64,000 nt of DNA from Ananas comosus (lineage: Eukaryota > Streptophyta > Magnoliopsida > Poales > Bromeliaceae), in contig NC_033628.1 in the NCBI RefSeq assembly GCF_001540865.1, positions 7,418,965 through 7,482,964 of the forward strand, given 5' to 3'. A model generated the notes under the pieces. That model ran no database searches, had not been told where the DNA came from, and saw only the letters and a list, made by a program, of their open reading frames with translations. A program made the translations under genes and the position numbers. Of the stretch, positions 16,850 to 28,010 are shown in pieces (positions within the stretch are counted from its first letter, which is position 1; each line of letters opens with the position of its first letter).

Positions 16850-17225
16850 TCCACAGGCCGAAATGGCCTCGTGGACCCCGATAAAACCCCAAGAGCCGCG
16901 ATTTTTTTTCGGCTCTGCGCCGACCCCGCGCCGCACCCCCTCCCCCCTCGCTGGCTCCCACCCTCGCCCCGCGGCGCCAGCGCCGAAGCCCACCCCTGCG
17001 CCTGCGCTCGGGCCAGCACTTGTCGCGTGTCGCACTCGTGCCAGCGCCCGCTCCGCTCCCGCCGGCACGCGTCGCCTCCGCCCTCGCTCCGCCGGCCCGA
17101 CCCTCTCGCGCCCCGCGCCGGGTGCTGCGCCAGCTCCGGCTCGCGGCTCCGCCCGGGCCGCGCCTGCTCCCGCTCGCGCCCCGGGCCTCGGGCCCGCAAC
17201 TCGGCCTTCTCGCGACACGTGTGCA
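16850..17225. other. Extremely GC-rich block
   Basis: About 375 bp dominated by CGCC/GCGCC/CTCGCC words between AT-rich flanks. Open frames occur in four or more frames with Pro/Ala/Arg-rich products and no recognisable domain, so I treat it as non-coding or a fragment of a captured CpG-rich exon. Confidence 0.5.
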
Positions 17226-18320
17226 GTTATTGAGGAATAATAGATAGTTATATATTATGGATTTAATTCAAAATCAAATTGAGGCCAATTTGAATAAAAA
17301 AAATCTATTGATTTTGTGTTTTTGCAAAACTATACATCTATTTTGGATTTTGCAGATTAGCTCTAAATTTTTAATAAATTAATTAGAATACTCTTATTCC
17401 TCTTTCTTTCTCCTTTTTCTCTCATTTGTTTTTCTCTTTACTCGTCTCTCACCTTCTCGTCGTCCCTTTCTCTTTCTTTTCCTACTTTCTCTCCCTCCTT
17501 CGCCTCCGCCTCCACCTCCACCGACCCCCACGCCGATGAGGCGCTTCTCTCTCTTGCATTGCCCATACTTTCGCCGACTTCTATTACGATGATATGGTAA
17601 AGATTATGGAGGTGAGGCTGTGGTGAAGAGTATGGCAGTGAATGGCGACAGGGATGAGATTGTTGTAGGATTTGAGAAGGATTGGGCGAGAGAGCATATT
17701 GGAGTTGGGGACGGTTGGGGTCGGTTGTTGCGACAGAGGGTGAAGGGAAGGGCGCGGTAGCAAAAAAAAAATGGAGGTGGAAGAAAAAGAAGAAGAAAGA
17801 ATTTTTAAAAAAACTAGAAAAAAAATATACTTTTCTTCTTGTGGGAATGACATCATATACTATGGCTACTACAGGAAGGGCCAAAAAGTAGAAAGAAAGA
17901 AGAAAAATTTTTTTTTACTGTTTGAGACAAAGTTGCACCATTTGAGGATGAATTGCACTATCTAAAACTATTTGAGGCTAATTGCACTACATAAAATAAA
18001 AGTTATATTATTTGAGACTTTAAGTAGCACTATTTAAAATTATTTGAAACTAAGTTGTAACTTTTCAAATAGTGCAACTTGATTCCCAAATAGTGCAACT
18101 TAGTCTTAAATTGTGCAATTTTTATTTTTTGTGATGCAACTTAGTTTGAGACTAAGTTGCACTATTTAAGACTTAAGCTACACTGTTTGAGACTTAACTT
18201 ATACCATTTAAAACTATTTGAGACTAAGTTGCAACTTCTTAAACAGTGCAGCTTAATTCTCAAATACTGCAACATAGTCTCAAACTGTACAACTACTTTT
18301 TTGGTGCAACTTAATTTCAA

Positions 18321-18571
18321 GGGTTAAATGCATACAGGTCCCTGCAAACATAGTCAATTGCGGAAATATCCCTGCAAAACGGAAACTCCATAAGTTATCC
18401 CTGCAAAAGTCTAAAGTTATGCAGATATGTCCCTGCCGTTAAGGACTGTTAGAAAATTTTCGTTAACCACGGTTAAAGTACTTAACCATGGTTAATTATA
18501 AGGTAAATTTACGATCCTACCCTTCTTCTTCTTCCTCATCTTCTTCTTCCCTCTTCTTCGTCGCCGGCGAG

Positions 18572-18602
<31 letters not shown>

Positions 18603-19260
18603 GCGGCGACGGCGAACCCTCTCTCTTTCTTTTCCTCCTTCTTCCTCTCCCTCTTCCCTTTTCTCCCTTCTTCTTCCTCTTCCTTTTCCTCTTCCCTCTT
18701 CTTCATCGCCGGCGAGGGAGAAGATCCGACGGCGGCAGCGAATCCTCTCCCTCTCCCTCTTCTTCTTCCTCTTCCTCTTTCTTTTCCTCTTCCTCTTCCT
18801 CTTCCTCTTCCCTCTTCTTCGTCGCCGGCGAGGGAGGAGATGCGGCGGCGGCGCGCGGCGACGAACCCTTTCCCTCTTCATCTTTCTCTTCCCTCTTCCT
18901 CTCCCTCTTCCTCTCCTTCTTCCTCTTCCCTTTTTTTCTTCCTCTCATTCTTTCTCTTCCCTCTTCTTCGTCGCCGGCGAGCTCGACCCGCGCCGTCGCC
19001 GCCATCCGCTCCGGCGGCCCGAAGAGGAAGAGGAAGAGAAAGAGAATGGGAAGATGCTTTTGGAGGGATATATTTGTGAGGGCAAAATGGTCATTTCACA
19101 TGAAAACTGTTAAAAAATAAACAGTTCTCTAACAGATGTTAATCAGAGGGACATATCTGCATAAATTAGGACTTTTGTAGGGACAACTTATGGAGTTTCC
19201 GTTTTGCAGGGATATTTCCGCAATTCACTATGTTTGCAGGGACGTGTATGCAAATAACCC
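18321..19260. mobile_element. Mutator-like non-autonomous element (940 bp, long TIRs)
   Basis: Terminal inverted repeats of about 115 bp: GGGTTAAATGCATAC at the left against GGGTTATTTGCATAC read inward from the right, continuing through CCCTGCAAACATAG, GCGGAAATATCCCTGCAAAA and ATGCAGATATGTCCCT on both sides. Flanks TAATTTCAA (18312-18320) and TAATTTGAA (19261-19269) form a 9-bp target duplication with one mismatch, as expected for Mutator elements. The interior is CTTCTTCCTC-rich and carries four copies of a GTCGCCGGCGAG-containing minisatellite (about 18560, 18707, 18820, 18970). It is nested in foldback element 2. Confidence 0.85.
18488..19120 (+). CDS. Low-complexity ORF inside the Mutator-like element
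   Basis: A 210-codon open frame spanning most of the element. The product is Ser/Leu/Phe-rich from TCT/TTC runs, interspersed with VAGEGG from the GTCGCCGGCGAGGG minisatellite. The minus strand is also open with Arg/Glu-rich sequence, so the openness probably reflects composition. It is comparable to GC-rich cargo in Pack-MULEs, but I recognise no protein family and doubt that it is expressed. Confidence 0.15.
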
Positions 19261-19916
19261 TAATTTGAAATTAGTTTTAAATAGTGCAATATAGCCTCAA
19301 ACACTGCAACTTAATCTCAAACAGTGTGACTTCTTCTTCTTCTTCCTCAATTCTTTTTGGCCTTCATTATAATGGTCGCGGTGTGTGATAGCCTACCCAA
19401 GAGAAGAAAAAAAAAATATTTCTCTCTTTTTTTTTTTCTTGTTTTTCTTTTACCCTCTGTATATTTTTCGCTACCACGCCCCCTAGCTTGTCCTTTTACG
19501 CAGCAACCGTCCCGGCCCCAATGCGTCTCCCTCCCTATTATACTCAGTCCTGCGGCCCTCTTGTTGTCGTCACTGTTCATGGTCATGCCCTCTGCAGTAA
19601 CTTCATTTCCGTGATCTGTGACTTATTTGCGGCTGTCCGAGTCGGTAGAGGTATGGGCAAGGCAAGAAAGGAGCATGGCATTGACGTGAGGGCGGTGGAG
19701 GAGGGAGATGAAATGGAAGGAGAAACAGAGGAAGGGACAGCAAGGAGGAAGATGAAGACGGAGGAGAAAAATGAACAAGAGAGAAATGAGAGAGAAAGAT
19801 GAATAAGACTATTTTGGTCAATTTATTGAAAATCCAAACCGAATATGTAAAATCTAAAAAATGGCCTTTTTTTTTTACAAAACACGAAATTGGTGGACTT
19901 TTACGCAATTAGCCTT

Positions 19917-20382
19917 AGTTTAAATATAAACTTTTAGTCCATAATTGGAATTTATATTTGAAATCTGAATCCAAACTCTCAATCTAAATTAAAATAAGAA
20001 TAAGAATTTAAATTTGAAATTATAATTTAAAATCTAACGTTGAATTTGAAATTGATTTAAAAATCTCAATATGAGTTCAAAATTTAAATTTGAAATTTAA
20101 ATTTGAATTAAAATTTTAATTAAAATTTTATAATTTAAAATAAAATTGCCACGCATGGGACTAAAACAAAAGTTTTTTTCGGGCACATGCATAGACTAGT
20201 CGTTTGTACAAGAATGCCCTCATACACACATGTTAACAACCAACCAATTTCAACAATTTTTATACAATGTATCTATTACTATATACTAAACTCCGTGGAC
20301 TAAAGTTACTGTGCTGACATGTGTCCCTTGACTATTTTCGGTGAACCTGGTGTACCATAGACCAGCCTCCCCTCCGCTTTGT

Positions 20383-20385
<3 letters not shown>
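19917..20385. other. AT-rich spacer, nothing recognised
   Basis: AATTTGAATTT-type simple sequence followed by unremarkable sequence up to the TA run. No ORF or structured repeat. Confidence 0.5.

Positions 20386-20454
<69 letters not shown>
20386..20454. repeat. (TA)n microsatellite
   Basis: Uninterrupted TA dinucleotide run of about 68 bp directly abutting MITE 1. Array length from short reads is unreliable. Confidence 0.95.
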
Positions 20455-20457
<3 letters not shown>

Positions 20458-21003
20458 TGAGGCTACCATGCTATTGGAAGCACGGAGCCTTTCGTGCTTC
20501 CAGCTTGTTTTCAATATTGCGACTTTTGAATCGTCAATCGGCTCCGTTAAACTTGATCTAGAATATTTGAAGTACCTAGAAAATAAATTTTATGATTTTA
20601 CGATATCATTTGCCTAGTGAACGAAGGGGCTCAAAATTAGCGGCTGAAAATAAAAATCTTACAAAATGTAATAATGTGACATTAAAATTTTAAATCAAAG
20701 ATATTGATCTTGTTTTATATAGTATAAAGAATTTTCTATCAAAATTTCACGTGATTTGGATATTTCTACACTGTTAAACTTGCAAACGGCTTATTACGCC
20801 ATTGGAAATTTGTTGATTTTGAGCACCATTCGATCGCTAGGCAATATGGATATCAAAATAATAAATTATTTTCTAGTACTTCCAAAACTTTAGATCAAGT
20901 TTAACACGACGCCCTTATTGGATGAATTCGAAAGCGCAAACATCGAAAACGAGCAAAGCACGGAGTGCTACCGTCTTATCGTCATAGATAGTAGCCTCAC
21001 TCT
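20455..21003. mobile_element. MITE 1 (549 bp)
   Basis: Terminal inverted repeats: GAGTGAGGCTACCATGC at 20455 against GAGTGAGGCTACTATC read from 21003, with a second inner palindromic element GGAAGCACGGAGCC...CGTGCTTCC near the left end. It is flanked on both sides by TA-rich DNA, so the target duplication cannot be read. It shares interior words with the following element (CGATATCATTT, CTGAAAATAAAAATCT, AGATATTGATCT, AAACTTGCAAA). Confidence 0.75.
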
Positions 21004-21034
21004 AGTTATATATATTATTAATATATATATATAG

Positions 21035-21595
21035 AGGTCTTGTGTGCTATAGGGAGCACGGAAGCCTCCCGTTGCCTCCTTAAGCCTTTTTCGGATGATT
21101 GCTTCAGAATCGAACGATCAGCTCCGTTATACTTTATCTAGCGTATATGAATTAGTATGTAAAAATAATATTTTTACGATTTTCGATTTTCGATATCATT
21201 TAACATAAGTGATCGAAAGGTTTCAAATCAAGTCCTGAAAATAAAAATCTCATGACGGAAAGAGTGGTTGAATATAGCACTAAAATTTCGATCAGAGATA
21301 TTGATCTCGCTGTAATATAGTTATAAAGATTTTTCTTATCAAAATTTCAATATATTTGAATACTTAAATTTTACACGTTAAACTTGCAAAACGGTATACT
21401 TAACCATTAAAAATTAGTGATTTAAACTAATACTATAAATAATATTACAATTAACAGCAAATTTATTTCTGATACTTTAAATATGTTATATCAAGTCTAC
21501 AGGCCGATCGCCATTCGATAATAACTCCTATCATTCGAAAACGTCTTAGGAGCATGGAGGCCTCCGTGACTCCTTCCAATAGCCACACAAGACCT
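21035..21595. mobile_element. MITE 2, diverged relative of MITE 1 (561 bp)
   Basis: Terminal inverted repeats AGGTCTTGTGTGCTATAGGG at 21035 and AGGTCTTGTGTGGCTATTGG read from 21595. The interior aligns with MITE 1 in the same order, but the terminal repeats differ, so they are two subfamilies of one non-autonomous family. No ORF. Confidence 0.75.
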
Positions 21596-22539
21596 ATTTA
21601 ATATAGTATATAATATATTATATATATATATATATAATATATAATATATATATGGTTTTCAAATTTTATATTGTAAAATTTTAAATTTTGGATATCAAAA
21701 TTTTAAATTCCAAAATTTCAAATACTAAAATTGAAATTTTACTATTTTAAAATTCATAATATTTATTTTCAAATTATCAACTTCAAAAATTAAAATATTG
21801 AATTCCTATTGTACTTTCTCTTTTACTTAATTTTTATCTAATTTAATGTTCATACATTTTTCTCTTTTTTCCCCTCTTTTATCAAAAAATGTGCATGCCA
21901 CTTTCCTCTCTCTTAGTTTATATCACGCCCCGGGTTCCAGTAGAAGCCCATCCGGTGTGTGCACAGACACGCCGTGTACACCAAGCACCCTTGGCGTACA
22001 CAAGGCGTCTACAACAACAATATCAAGGAAAGGAAGTAAGAATGAATCCTAAACTTGGCGCTCATAGCAAGCATATAAATCTACTACATAAAAGAGTCTA
22101 GTACAAAAACACCTTCACAAGATATACAGTAGGTATAAACAAATGGTACAACTCGAATACTAGTAGATCTCTAAACAAAATACATTTGTATATCTTTCTG
22201 TTTGAAGTTAAAAAAAAAAGAAAAAAAGAAAAGAAAAAAAGGTAAAGTAGTCCTAGTCAAAACTGATTAAATTCGGACTCATATAATCCCAATGGATCTC
22301 ATATTAACCGAGAAATTTTGGGACCAATAATTATAATTTAAATCCACAATAGGCCCATTCATGAATGTGAGTTGGTGGGCCTCATAAAAGCCCTTTAAAA
22401 TTTTAGACCTGTATAATAATTCGGGCCTCATTTCAGCCCATTAAATATTATCATTTGTGCCCAACAAATTTTATTAAAGTGGGCCCGATCAATGACGGCT
22501 CATATCCACACCCTAGAAAATATCTGTTATTCTAACAAC
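21596..22539. other. AT-rich spacer with a gypsy LTR remnant
   Basis: At 21920-22140 (minus strand), the ATCACGCCCCGGG word matches the end of the gypsy LTRs in this window (CCGGGGCGTGACA), indicating a truncated inverted LTR. The rest is AT-rich, including an A/G run at 22210-22245. No gene. Confidence 0.45.
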
Positions 22540-22952
22540 CCCATTCGAAATTCGATTTCAAATAACAACCAATTCAAAATTCGATTTCGAATTTCGAATT
22601 TCCAACCGACTCCTAAAATATCTTCCAACCAACCATAACAACCGATTCAAAATTCGATTTCGAATTTCAAATTTCCAACCAACTCCCAAAAACCTTCCAA
22701 CAAACTACAACCGATTCAAAATTCGATTTCGAATTTTGAATTCCCAACCAACTCCCAAAATATCTTCCAACCAACCACAACAATCGATTCAAAATTCAAT
22801 TTTGAATTTTGAATCCCCAACCAACTTCCAAAATATCTCCCAACCAACCACATCCATTCGAATTTTGAATACCTATCCATCCAACAACCGATTCAAAATT
22901 CGATTCGAAATTCAAATTCCCAACCAACTCCCAAAATATCTCTCAATCAACC
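22540..22952. repeat. Minisatellite (~64 bp) with TTCGAATTT palindromes
   Basis: About six degenerate copies of a unit with ACCGATTCAAAATTCGATTT, CGAATTTCGAATTTCC and CCAACCAACTCCCAAAATAT. The array continues at 26225-26304 and at 27071-27095 beyond the LTR and MITE that landed in it. Confidence 0.8.
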
Positions 22953-25900
22953 TGTAGGATACCGAACTTATAAAAATATGAAGTTGCGGGGTATGTTGGT
23001 TTGGAAAGCCATTAGAATGATTCCGGTGAAGTTCGGAAGCATTCGGGCGTTTTCGGAGCGCGTAGGCGTGAAAACGGGACCCGAAAGGCTATGTCGGACC
23101 ATGGACTAAATCCAGCATTAGCGTGGATGAAAAGATGATGAAAATACGCTCGAAAACATGTTTGAAGAGTCTCGGTTCGATTTGAAAAGAATCGGAGGTC
23201 AAACGAGCAAAAACGAGAGAAAACGGATCCCGAAAACGAAAAAGGCTGAAATTTGGCTAAGTCCTAAAAATGCTAGAATTCTGGACCTTCGGGGATCGGT
23301 CTCTCACTGCTAGGGACCGGTCCCCTATACAAAAATTGGCCCCGCGCGGGTAGTGCAGGAAACATGAAGTTGAGGGGCTGTTTTGCAACTGTTGCACGAA
23401 TTGAGCTATTAGAGAGGGGTAGAACTTATCCCCTCTCATTTCTCTCATTTGCAATCACCCAAAACACCCTCTCTCTCTAGAAGCTCTTCCTCTCTCTCTA
23501 GAAGTGGAATCAAGAGGAGGATTGGTGGAGATTTTGGAGCTAGAAGAAGGAGCTTCATCATCTTCTTCATCTTCTTCCTCCATTTGCTTGGGGAAAAGCT
23601 TAGTAGAGATAAGTTTTTGAACCACTCTCATGGTGAATGATTTGGATTAGGTTCAAATACATTAGAAATGGAATTTGTTGATGCTCTAGAAGTAGTTAAT
23701 CTTATTTATTGTAAGAAATGATGCTATATGAAGTTTATTGCAACAATGGTGATTTAGGGTATCCAAAAGAGGGCTTTTGCTCATGAGGGGTTTTGATCTA
23801 AATTAACCTCTCTCTAACCTAATTGCTAGGTCTACGAACGCAACGGTGCACTCGGTTCGGCGATCCGACGAGTGTACGCAGAGATATTGAGGATCGAAGC
23901 CGTTAAGATACAGATTGCCGCAGCTCGCGGCGTAAGCTTCCAAAAATCATGAAAATGGAATCGTAGCATCGTGGTATCGGAGAATAAACTCCAGAATAGA
24001 CGGATCGCGGATTGGTGGCCGTTCGGGTGGTCGCGCAAGAGTTTGGCCCGAACCGGATCACGGGTGCCGCGGGAGGCCGATTGCAAGTGACGACGAGCAA
24101 TCGGAATGCGATAAAAGGTGGGGGGTGTCCATCCCGAAGTAACTGAGCTTCCTTTTATGTCTAAGTTCTATATTTTGATCATATTCCTATATGTTGATAT
24201 ATTGTGCATTATAGGATTAGTAGATGATTACATTTCCATTCCTTGCATGTTACCTAGGTTGTGTAGCATTGTGGGCTTGACACTTGATCTTAGGTTGCAT
24301 GAGGATTGGGTCTTGTGACAAGAATCCTATAGTGACAAGAATGATGATGAACTTGGACATGTAATTGGCCTAGACGAGTGGCATTTGGACTAGTGTAATA
24401 AAGACACTATAATATTGACGAGTGGCATGTCGATTTTGTGTATTAAAACACATATAACATCATGACATAAACGAGTGGCATCAAATCTAGTGTAGTGGAA
24501 CACTATGGCATTTGAACCTAGGGATAGTAGATTTTTTCGATTGTCATGTTGTAGACATTATGTATTTGGCATTAGTGCATTTGAGGCATTCATTATGCAT
24601 TTGGTATTGTGCAGCAGAGGCATATTGACCCTGGTAGATAGGGTATCCTCTTGTGAGGATTGGATCATACTCACTAGTCTGTTTTTGCTTGTTAGTGGTC
24701 GCTCCACCGAGGCACGAGTCTTCGGAGTACTTCACTAGGGGCAAACGTAGTTGTCCCGCAGACGGTCTCGGTGTGCGAGTGCAGCTTCTCCTCACCTATG
24801 AGATTGAGAGTGAGTCGAGAGCGTAACCTTTGGGTTAGCCAAGCAGATTGGGTAAAGAATATGAATGGCATAGCAGATTTGCATTCATACCTTGAGTTGA
24901 CATTGAAACATAGTAGCATGCGTAGAGACATCACTATGTAGTAGCTTATTTCCTTATTGTTGAGACATAGTAGCATGTTGTAGATACATCACTATGTGGT
25001 AGCTCATTTCCTTATTGTTGAGACATAATAGCTGTGTAGAGACATCACTATGTAGTAGCTCATTTTCTTATTGTTGAGACATAGTAGCATGTTGTAGATA
25101 CATTACTATGTGGTAGCTCATTTTCTTATTGTTGAGACATAGTAGCATGTGTAGATACATCACTATGTAGTAGCTTATTTTCTTATTGTTGAGACATAGT
25201 AGCATGTTGTAGATACATCACTGTGTTAGTAGCTTATTTCCAAGCAGATTGGGTAAAGAATATGAATGGCAGAGCAGATTTGCATTCATACTTTGAGTTG
25301 ACATTGAGACATAGTACCATGCGTAGAGACATCACTATGTAGTAGCTCATTTCCTTATTGTTGAGACATAGTAGCATGTCTAGAGACATCACTATGTAGT
25401 AGCTCATTTCCTTATTGTTGAGACATAGTAGCATGTTGTAGATACATCACTATGTAGTAGCTCATTTTCTTATTGTTGAGACATAGTAGCATGTTGTAGA
25501 TACATCACTATGTAGTAGCTCATTTCCATTATTGTTGAAGTATAGTATCATGATTAGTAGAATATCATTGCTATGTTCATATATTCCATGATTACAGAGG
25601 CATAGTAGCATGTGTATATTCCATTACTATGTAGCAGCTCTTTTCATATCTACCTATCTATCTGTTGCTTATACCTACTTAGACCTAGTGGGAAGATCGG
25701 CGGAGTCGGCGGCCAAACCCACTGGGAACTATATTTATATAGTTCTCACCCCACTTTGTTGCAGGGCATAGCGAGAGCGTACCGGCAGAGAACCGTGGTA
25801 AGGGCATAGCGCCCTAGTAGCTAGTAGCTTTCTTTATGCATTAGAGTACCGTCGTGTACATAGAGATGTAAATGTATTTGGAAGTTACTTATGTATTTGG

Positions 25901-26224
25901 AGAGCTATTTTGTATTATGAGAAGAATATGTATTTATTTGGAAAGATGAAAATGTAAATCAATATGAAAAATGAGGTTGAATGAATGTAATAGCTAGATG
26001 TATCTCTCTTTATTTCACTTGTATGTTACTTGTGATTCTTGCTCTTAATTGTATAGCACTAGTGGTGCTTCGTCGTATCATGTATGTTGAATAAATTTTT
26101 CCTGGGCAAATTCTTGTACATGATATTGTCGTTGAGCCTTGGGCGGACAGGGGAGGTGTTGTCCGTTCGGCGTCTGATCGACGTGCCCGGATCTGGCCAA
26201 ATTGGCGGGTCGCGGGGCGTGACA
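22953..26224 (+). mobile_element. Solo LTR of a Ty3/gypsy element (3.27 kb)
   Basis: Begins TGTAGGATACCG and ends CGGGGCGTGACA, with a perfect 5-bp target duplication CAACC (22948-22952 and 26225-26229). No internal region remains, so an LTR-LTR recombination product is likely. It contains a GGACCGGTCC palindrome (23314-23323), a tandem array at 24.9-25.55 kb and the CACTGGGAACTATA module shared with the other gypsy LTRs here. The inverted LTR at 62987-64000 belongs to the same family. Confidence 0.9.
24895..25560 (+). repeat. ~58-bp tandem array inside the solo LTR
   Basis: About ten copies of a unit with GTTGAGACATAGTAGCATG and ACATCACTATGTAGTAGCTC. ACATAGT and ACTATGT make each unit partly self-complementary. 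A larger duplication repeats the block starting CCAAGCAGATTGGGTAAAGA (24837 and 25241). Confidence 0.9.
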
Positions 26225-26304
26225 CAACCACATCCATTCGAATTTTGAATATCTATCCATCCAACAACCAATTCAAAATTTGATTTCGAATTTCGAATCC
26301 CTAA

Positions 26305-27067
26305 AGGTGTGTTTGGTTCCACGTAAAACTGTGGAAAAAAAAATTTTGGTGGAAAAAAAATTTTCGGTGGAAAAAAGTTTTACGTTGTTTGTGTTTGGTT
26401 CGTAGGAAAAGAAAAGTAGTTTTCTATGACAGTTGTTTGGTTGAAAGGAAAAGAAAAGCAGATGGAATTAAAACTATTTAATATATTTTTTATTATATAT
26501 ATTATTAATATATTATAATTATTATATATATTTTCTCTAATTATATATATTACATATTATTAATATATAATAATTATCATAATATATTTAATTATTCTAA
26601 TTTATATTTATAAACAAAATATATTTAAAATATATTATATAATAAATATATATAATATATAATAATATATTTAATATTATAAAATAAATTATTATATATT
26701 TATAAATAAAATTATATATATATATATAATATATTATATTATAATATAAATATATATTAAATATACAATCAAAGAAGGAGAGCGAGGGATCTACTGCGCT
26801 CTCTCTCTCTCAACTAACAGGCGGTCCCACGAAGGTATTCTCACTCGTGACCCGCGCACAAAGAATCCTATAACCCCGCACATTTTCCTACGTTACGTTT
26901 ATCATTCCGCTCTTGCGGACCCGAAAAACGAAAGCCCCCCAAATTCTTCAGCGTATTCGTAAAAAATAATTTTCGGAGAAATTTTTTAAGAAGAACCAAA
27001 CATCAGAAAATAGATAATTTCAACTGAAAATAATTCTGAGTACTTTTACAGCAAACCAAACACCCCC
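26305..27067. mobile_element. PIF/Harbinger-type MITE (763 bp)
   Basis: The termini AGGTGTGTTTGGTT and GGGGGTGTTTGGTT (read from 27067) are inverted repeats of the Tourist/Harbinger kind, with a TAA target duplication at 26302-26304 and 27068-27070. Removing it rejoins the minisatellite sequence. The interior is very AT-rich with a GC patch at 26775-26935. No transposase. Confidence 0.8.
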
Positions 27068-27099
27068 TAACTGACTCCTCAAAATATCTCTTGCCGCCC

Positions 27100-27575
27100 C
27101 TTCTATTATAAATATGAGAATAGAAATCAATATGGGAGACGATACGACAAAGGAGGAGAGAACAAATAGATAGAGAGAGACAATAGAGAGATTACGATAA
27201 AAAAAGGAGAGATAATATTATTTTCACTCTTGCTACACGCGTTCCCACATAAAAAAAAATTCAAAGGAGGAGAGATCGCCAAGCCGCGGAAAGGAGGAGA
27301 GATCGCCGAGACGCGAAAAAGAGGAGAGATTGCCGAGCCACTTCATCCAATCCACCATCTGATCAACAAGTAAAAAAAAAAAGAAAAAAGAAAAAAATAT
27401 AATAAAACATATAAAAAAAAAATCTCTTTCCTCCCCCATTTTTTTCTTTTTTTTTAGATCCTGTTATCGTAGTCATCCATACCATTTAGACAACTTCGAT
27501 GGGAGAGTGGAGGGGAGCTAATGTCTTATCGTTTCTTCGGACTTCTCGATATCCCATTCGAAGCTGTTAATTGAT
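27100..27575. other. Spacer with purine-rich short repeats
   Basis: Includes three copies of GGAGGAGAGATCGCC (27267-27330) and A- and T-runs. No gene. Confidence 0.5.
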
Positions 27576-27579
27576 GGGA

Positions 27580-28010
27580 TGGATGATTTACATTGCCGTG
27601 ACCATCTCCAGCATCGCCGGTTCGGTATTTTCGAAAGAAGAGGGGAGGGGAATCTTCGATTCCTCGTTTCTTCGGACCCTTCAACATGTTTTGAAAATAT
27701 CGAACCAAATCAGCCGGTTGAACAGATCCGAGCCACCGTCATCATCTTCACCGACGTCACCTCCAGCATCGCCGGTTTGATATTTCCGAAAGAAAAGGGG
27801 AGGGGAATTCTCGATTCTCTGTTTCTTCGGACCCTTCAACATCTTTCGGAAATATCGAACCAAATCCGCCGGCCACCGTCATCATCTTCGCCGTCGTCAT
27901 CTTCAACCTTACCGGTTCAGTGTTTTCGAAAGAAGAGAGGAGGGGAATCAAAGTTTCCCATTTCTTCGGACCCTTCAATCCCTTTCGAGAACATTGAATC
28001 AGTACACAAA
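27580..28010 (+). repeat. Tandem array with ~140-156 bp unit
   Basis: Three copies, each with ATCGCCGGTT or similar, TTTTCGAAAGAAGAG, GGGAATC and TTTCTTCGGACCCTTCAA (27667, 27823, 27962). A 238-codon frame runs through it and the next array but is repeat-encoded; I do not call it a gene. Confidence 0.8.

Larger units (their letters stand above)
16279..17244 (-). mobile_element. Candidate non-autonomous Helitron 2
   Basis: The minus-strand 3' end is nearly the same as that of Helitron 1: hairpin ACCCGC/GCGGGT at 16290-16309 with the same GCGATGC loop core, a 7-nt spacer, CTAG at 16279-16282, then T. The proposed 5' end is TC at 17244-17243, preceded by A, with CACACGTGTC about 20 nt inside; CACGTGTC is also near the Helitron 1 5' end. 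It contains AT-rich sequence, a perfect hairpin (16813-16843) and a very GC-rich block (16850-17225). No coding content is claimed. Confidence 0.4.
17282..19916. mobile_element. Foldback element 2 (interrupted)
   Basis: The arms are mirrored. The left start AGGCCAATTTGAATAAAAAA and the GTGTTTTTGCAAAA, TTTGGATTTT, AATAAATTAATTAGAATA and CTCTTATTCCTCTTTCT words have reverse-complement counterparts at 19790-19916. As in element 1, arms run from AT-rich termini through purine/pyrimidine tracts and a GC-richer module to a centre of short sense/antisense repeats, here around GCAACTTAGTCTCAAATAGT (17930-18320 and 19260-19330). It is split by the Mutator-like element at 18321-19260. No transposase was seen and the target duplication is not resolved. 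Confidence 0.6.

Noticed and set aside
16766..17247. Five overlapping GC-rich ORFs on both strands
   Set aside because: Composition artefact of the GC block.
24895..25560. Regular repeats resembling a CRISPR array
   Set aside because: Units are adjacent without unique spacers and lie in an LTR of a plant genome.
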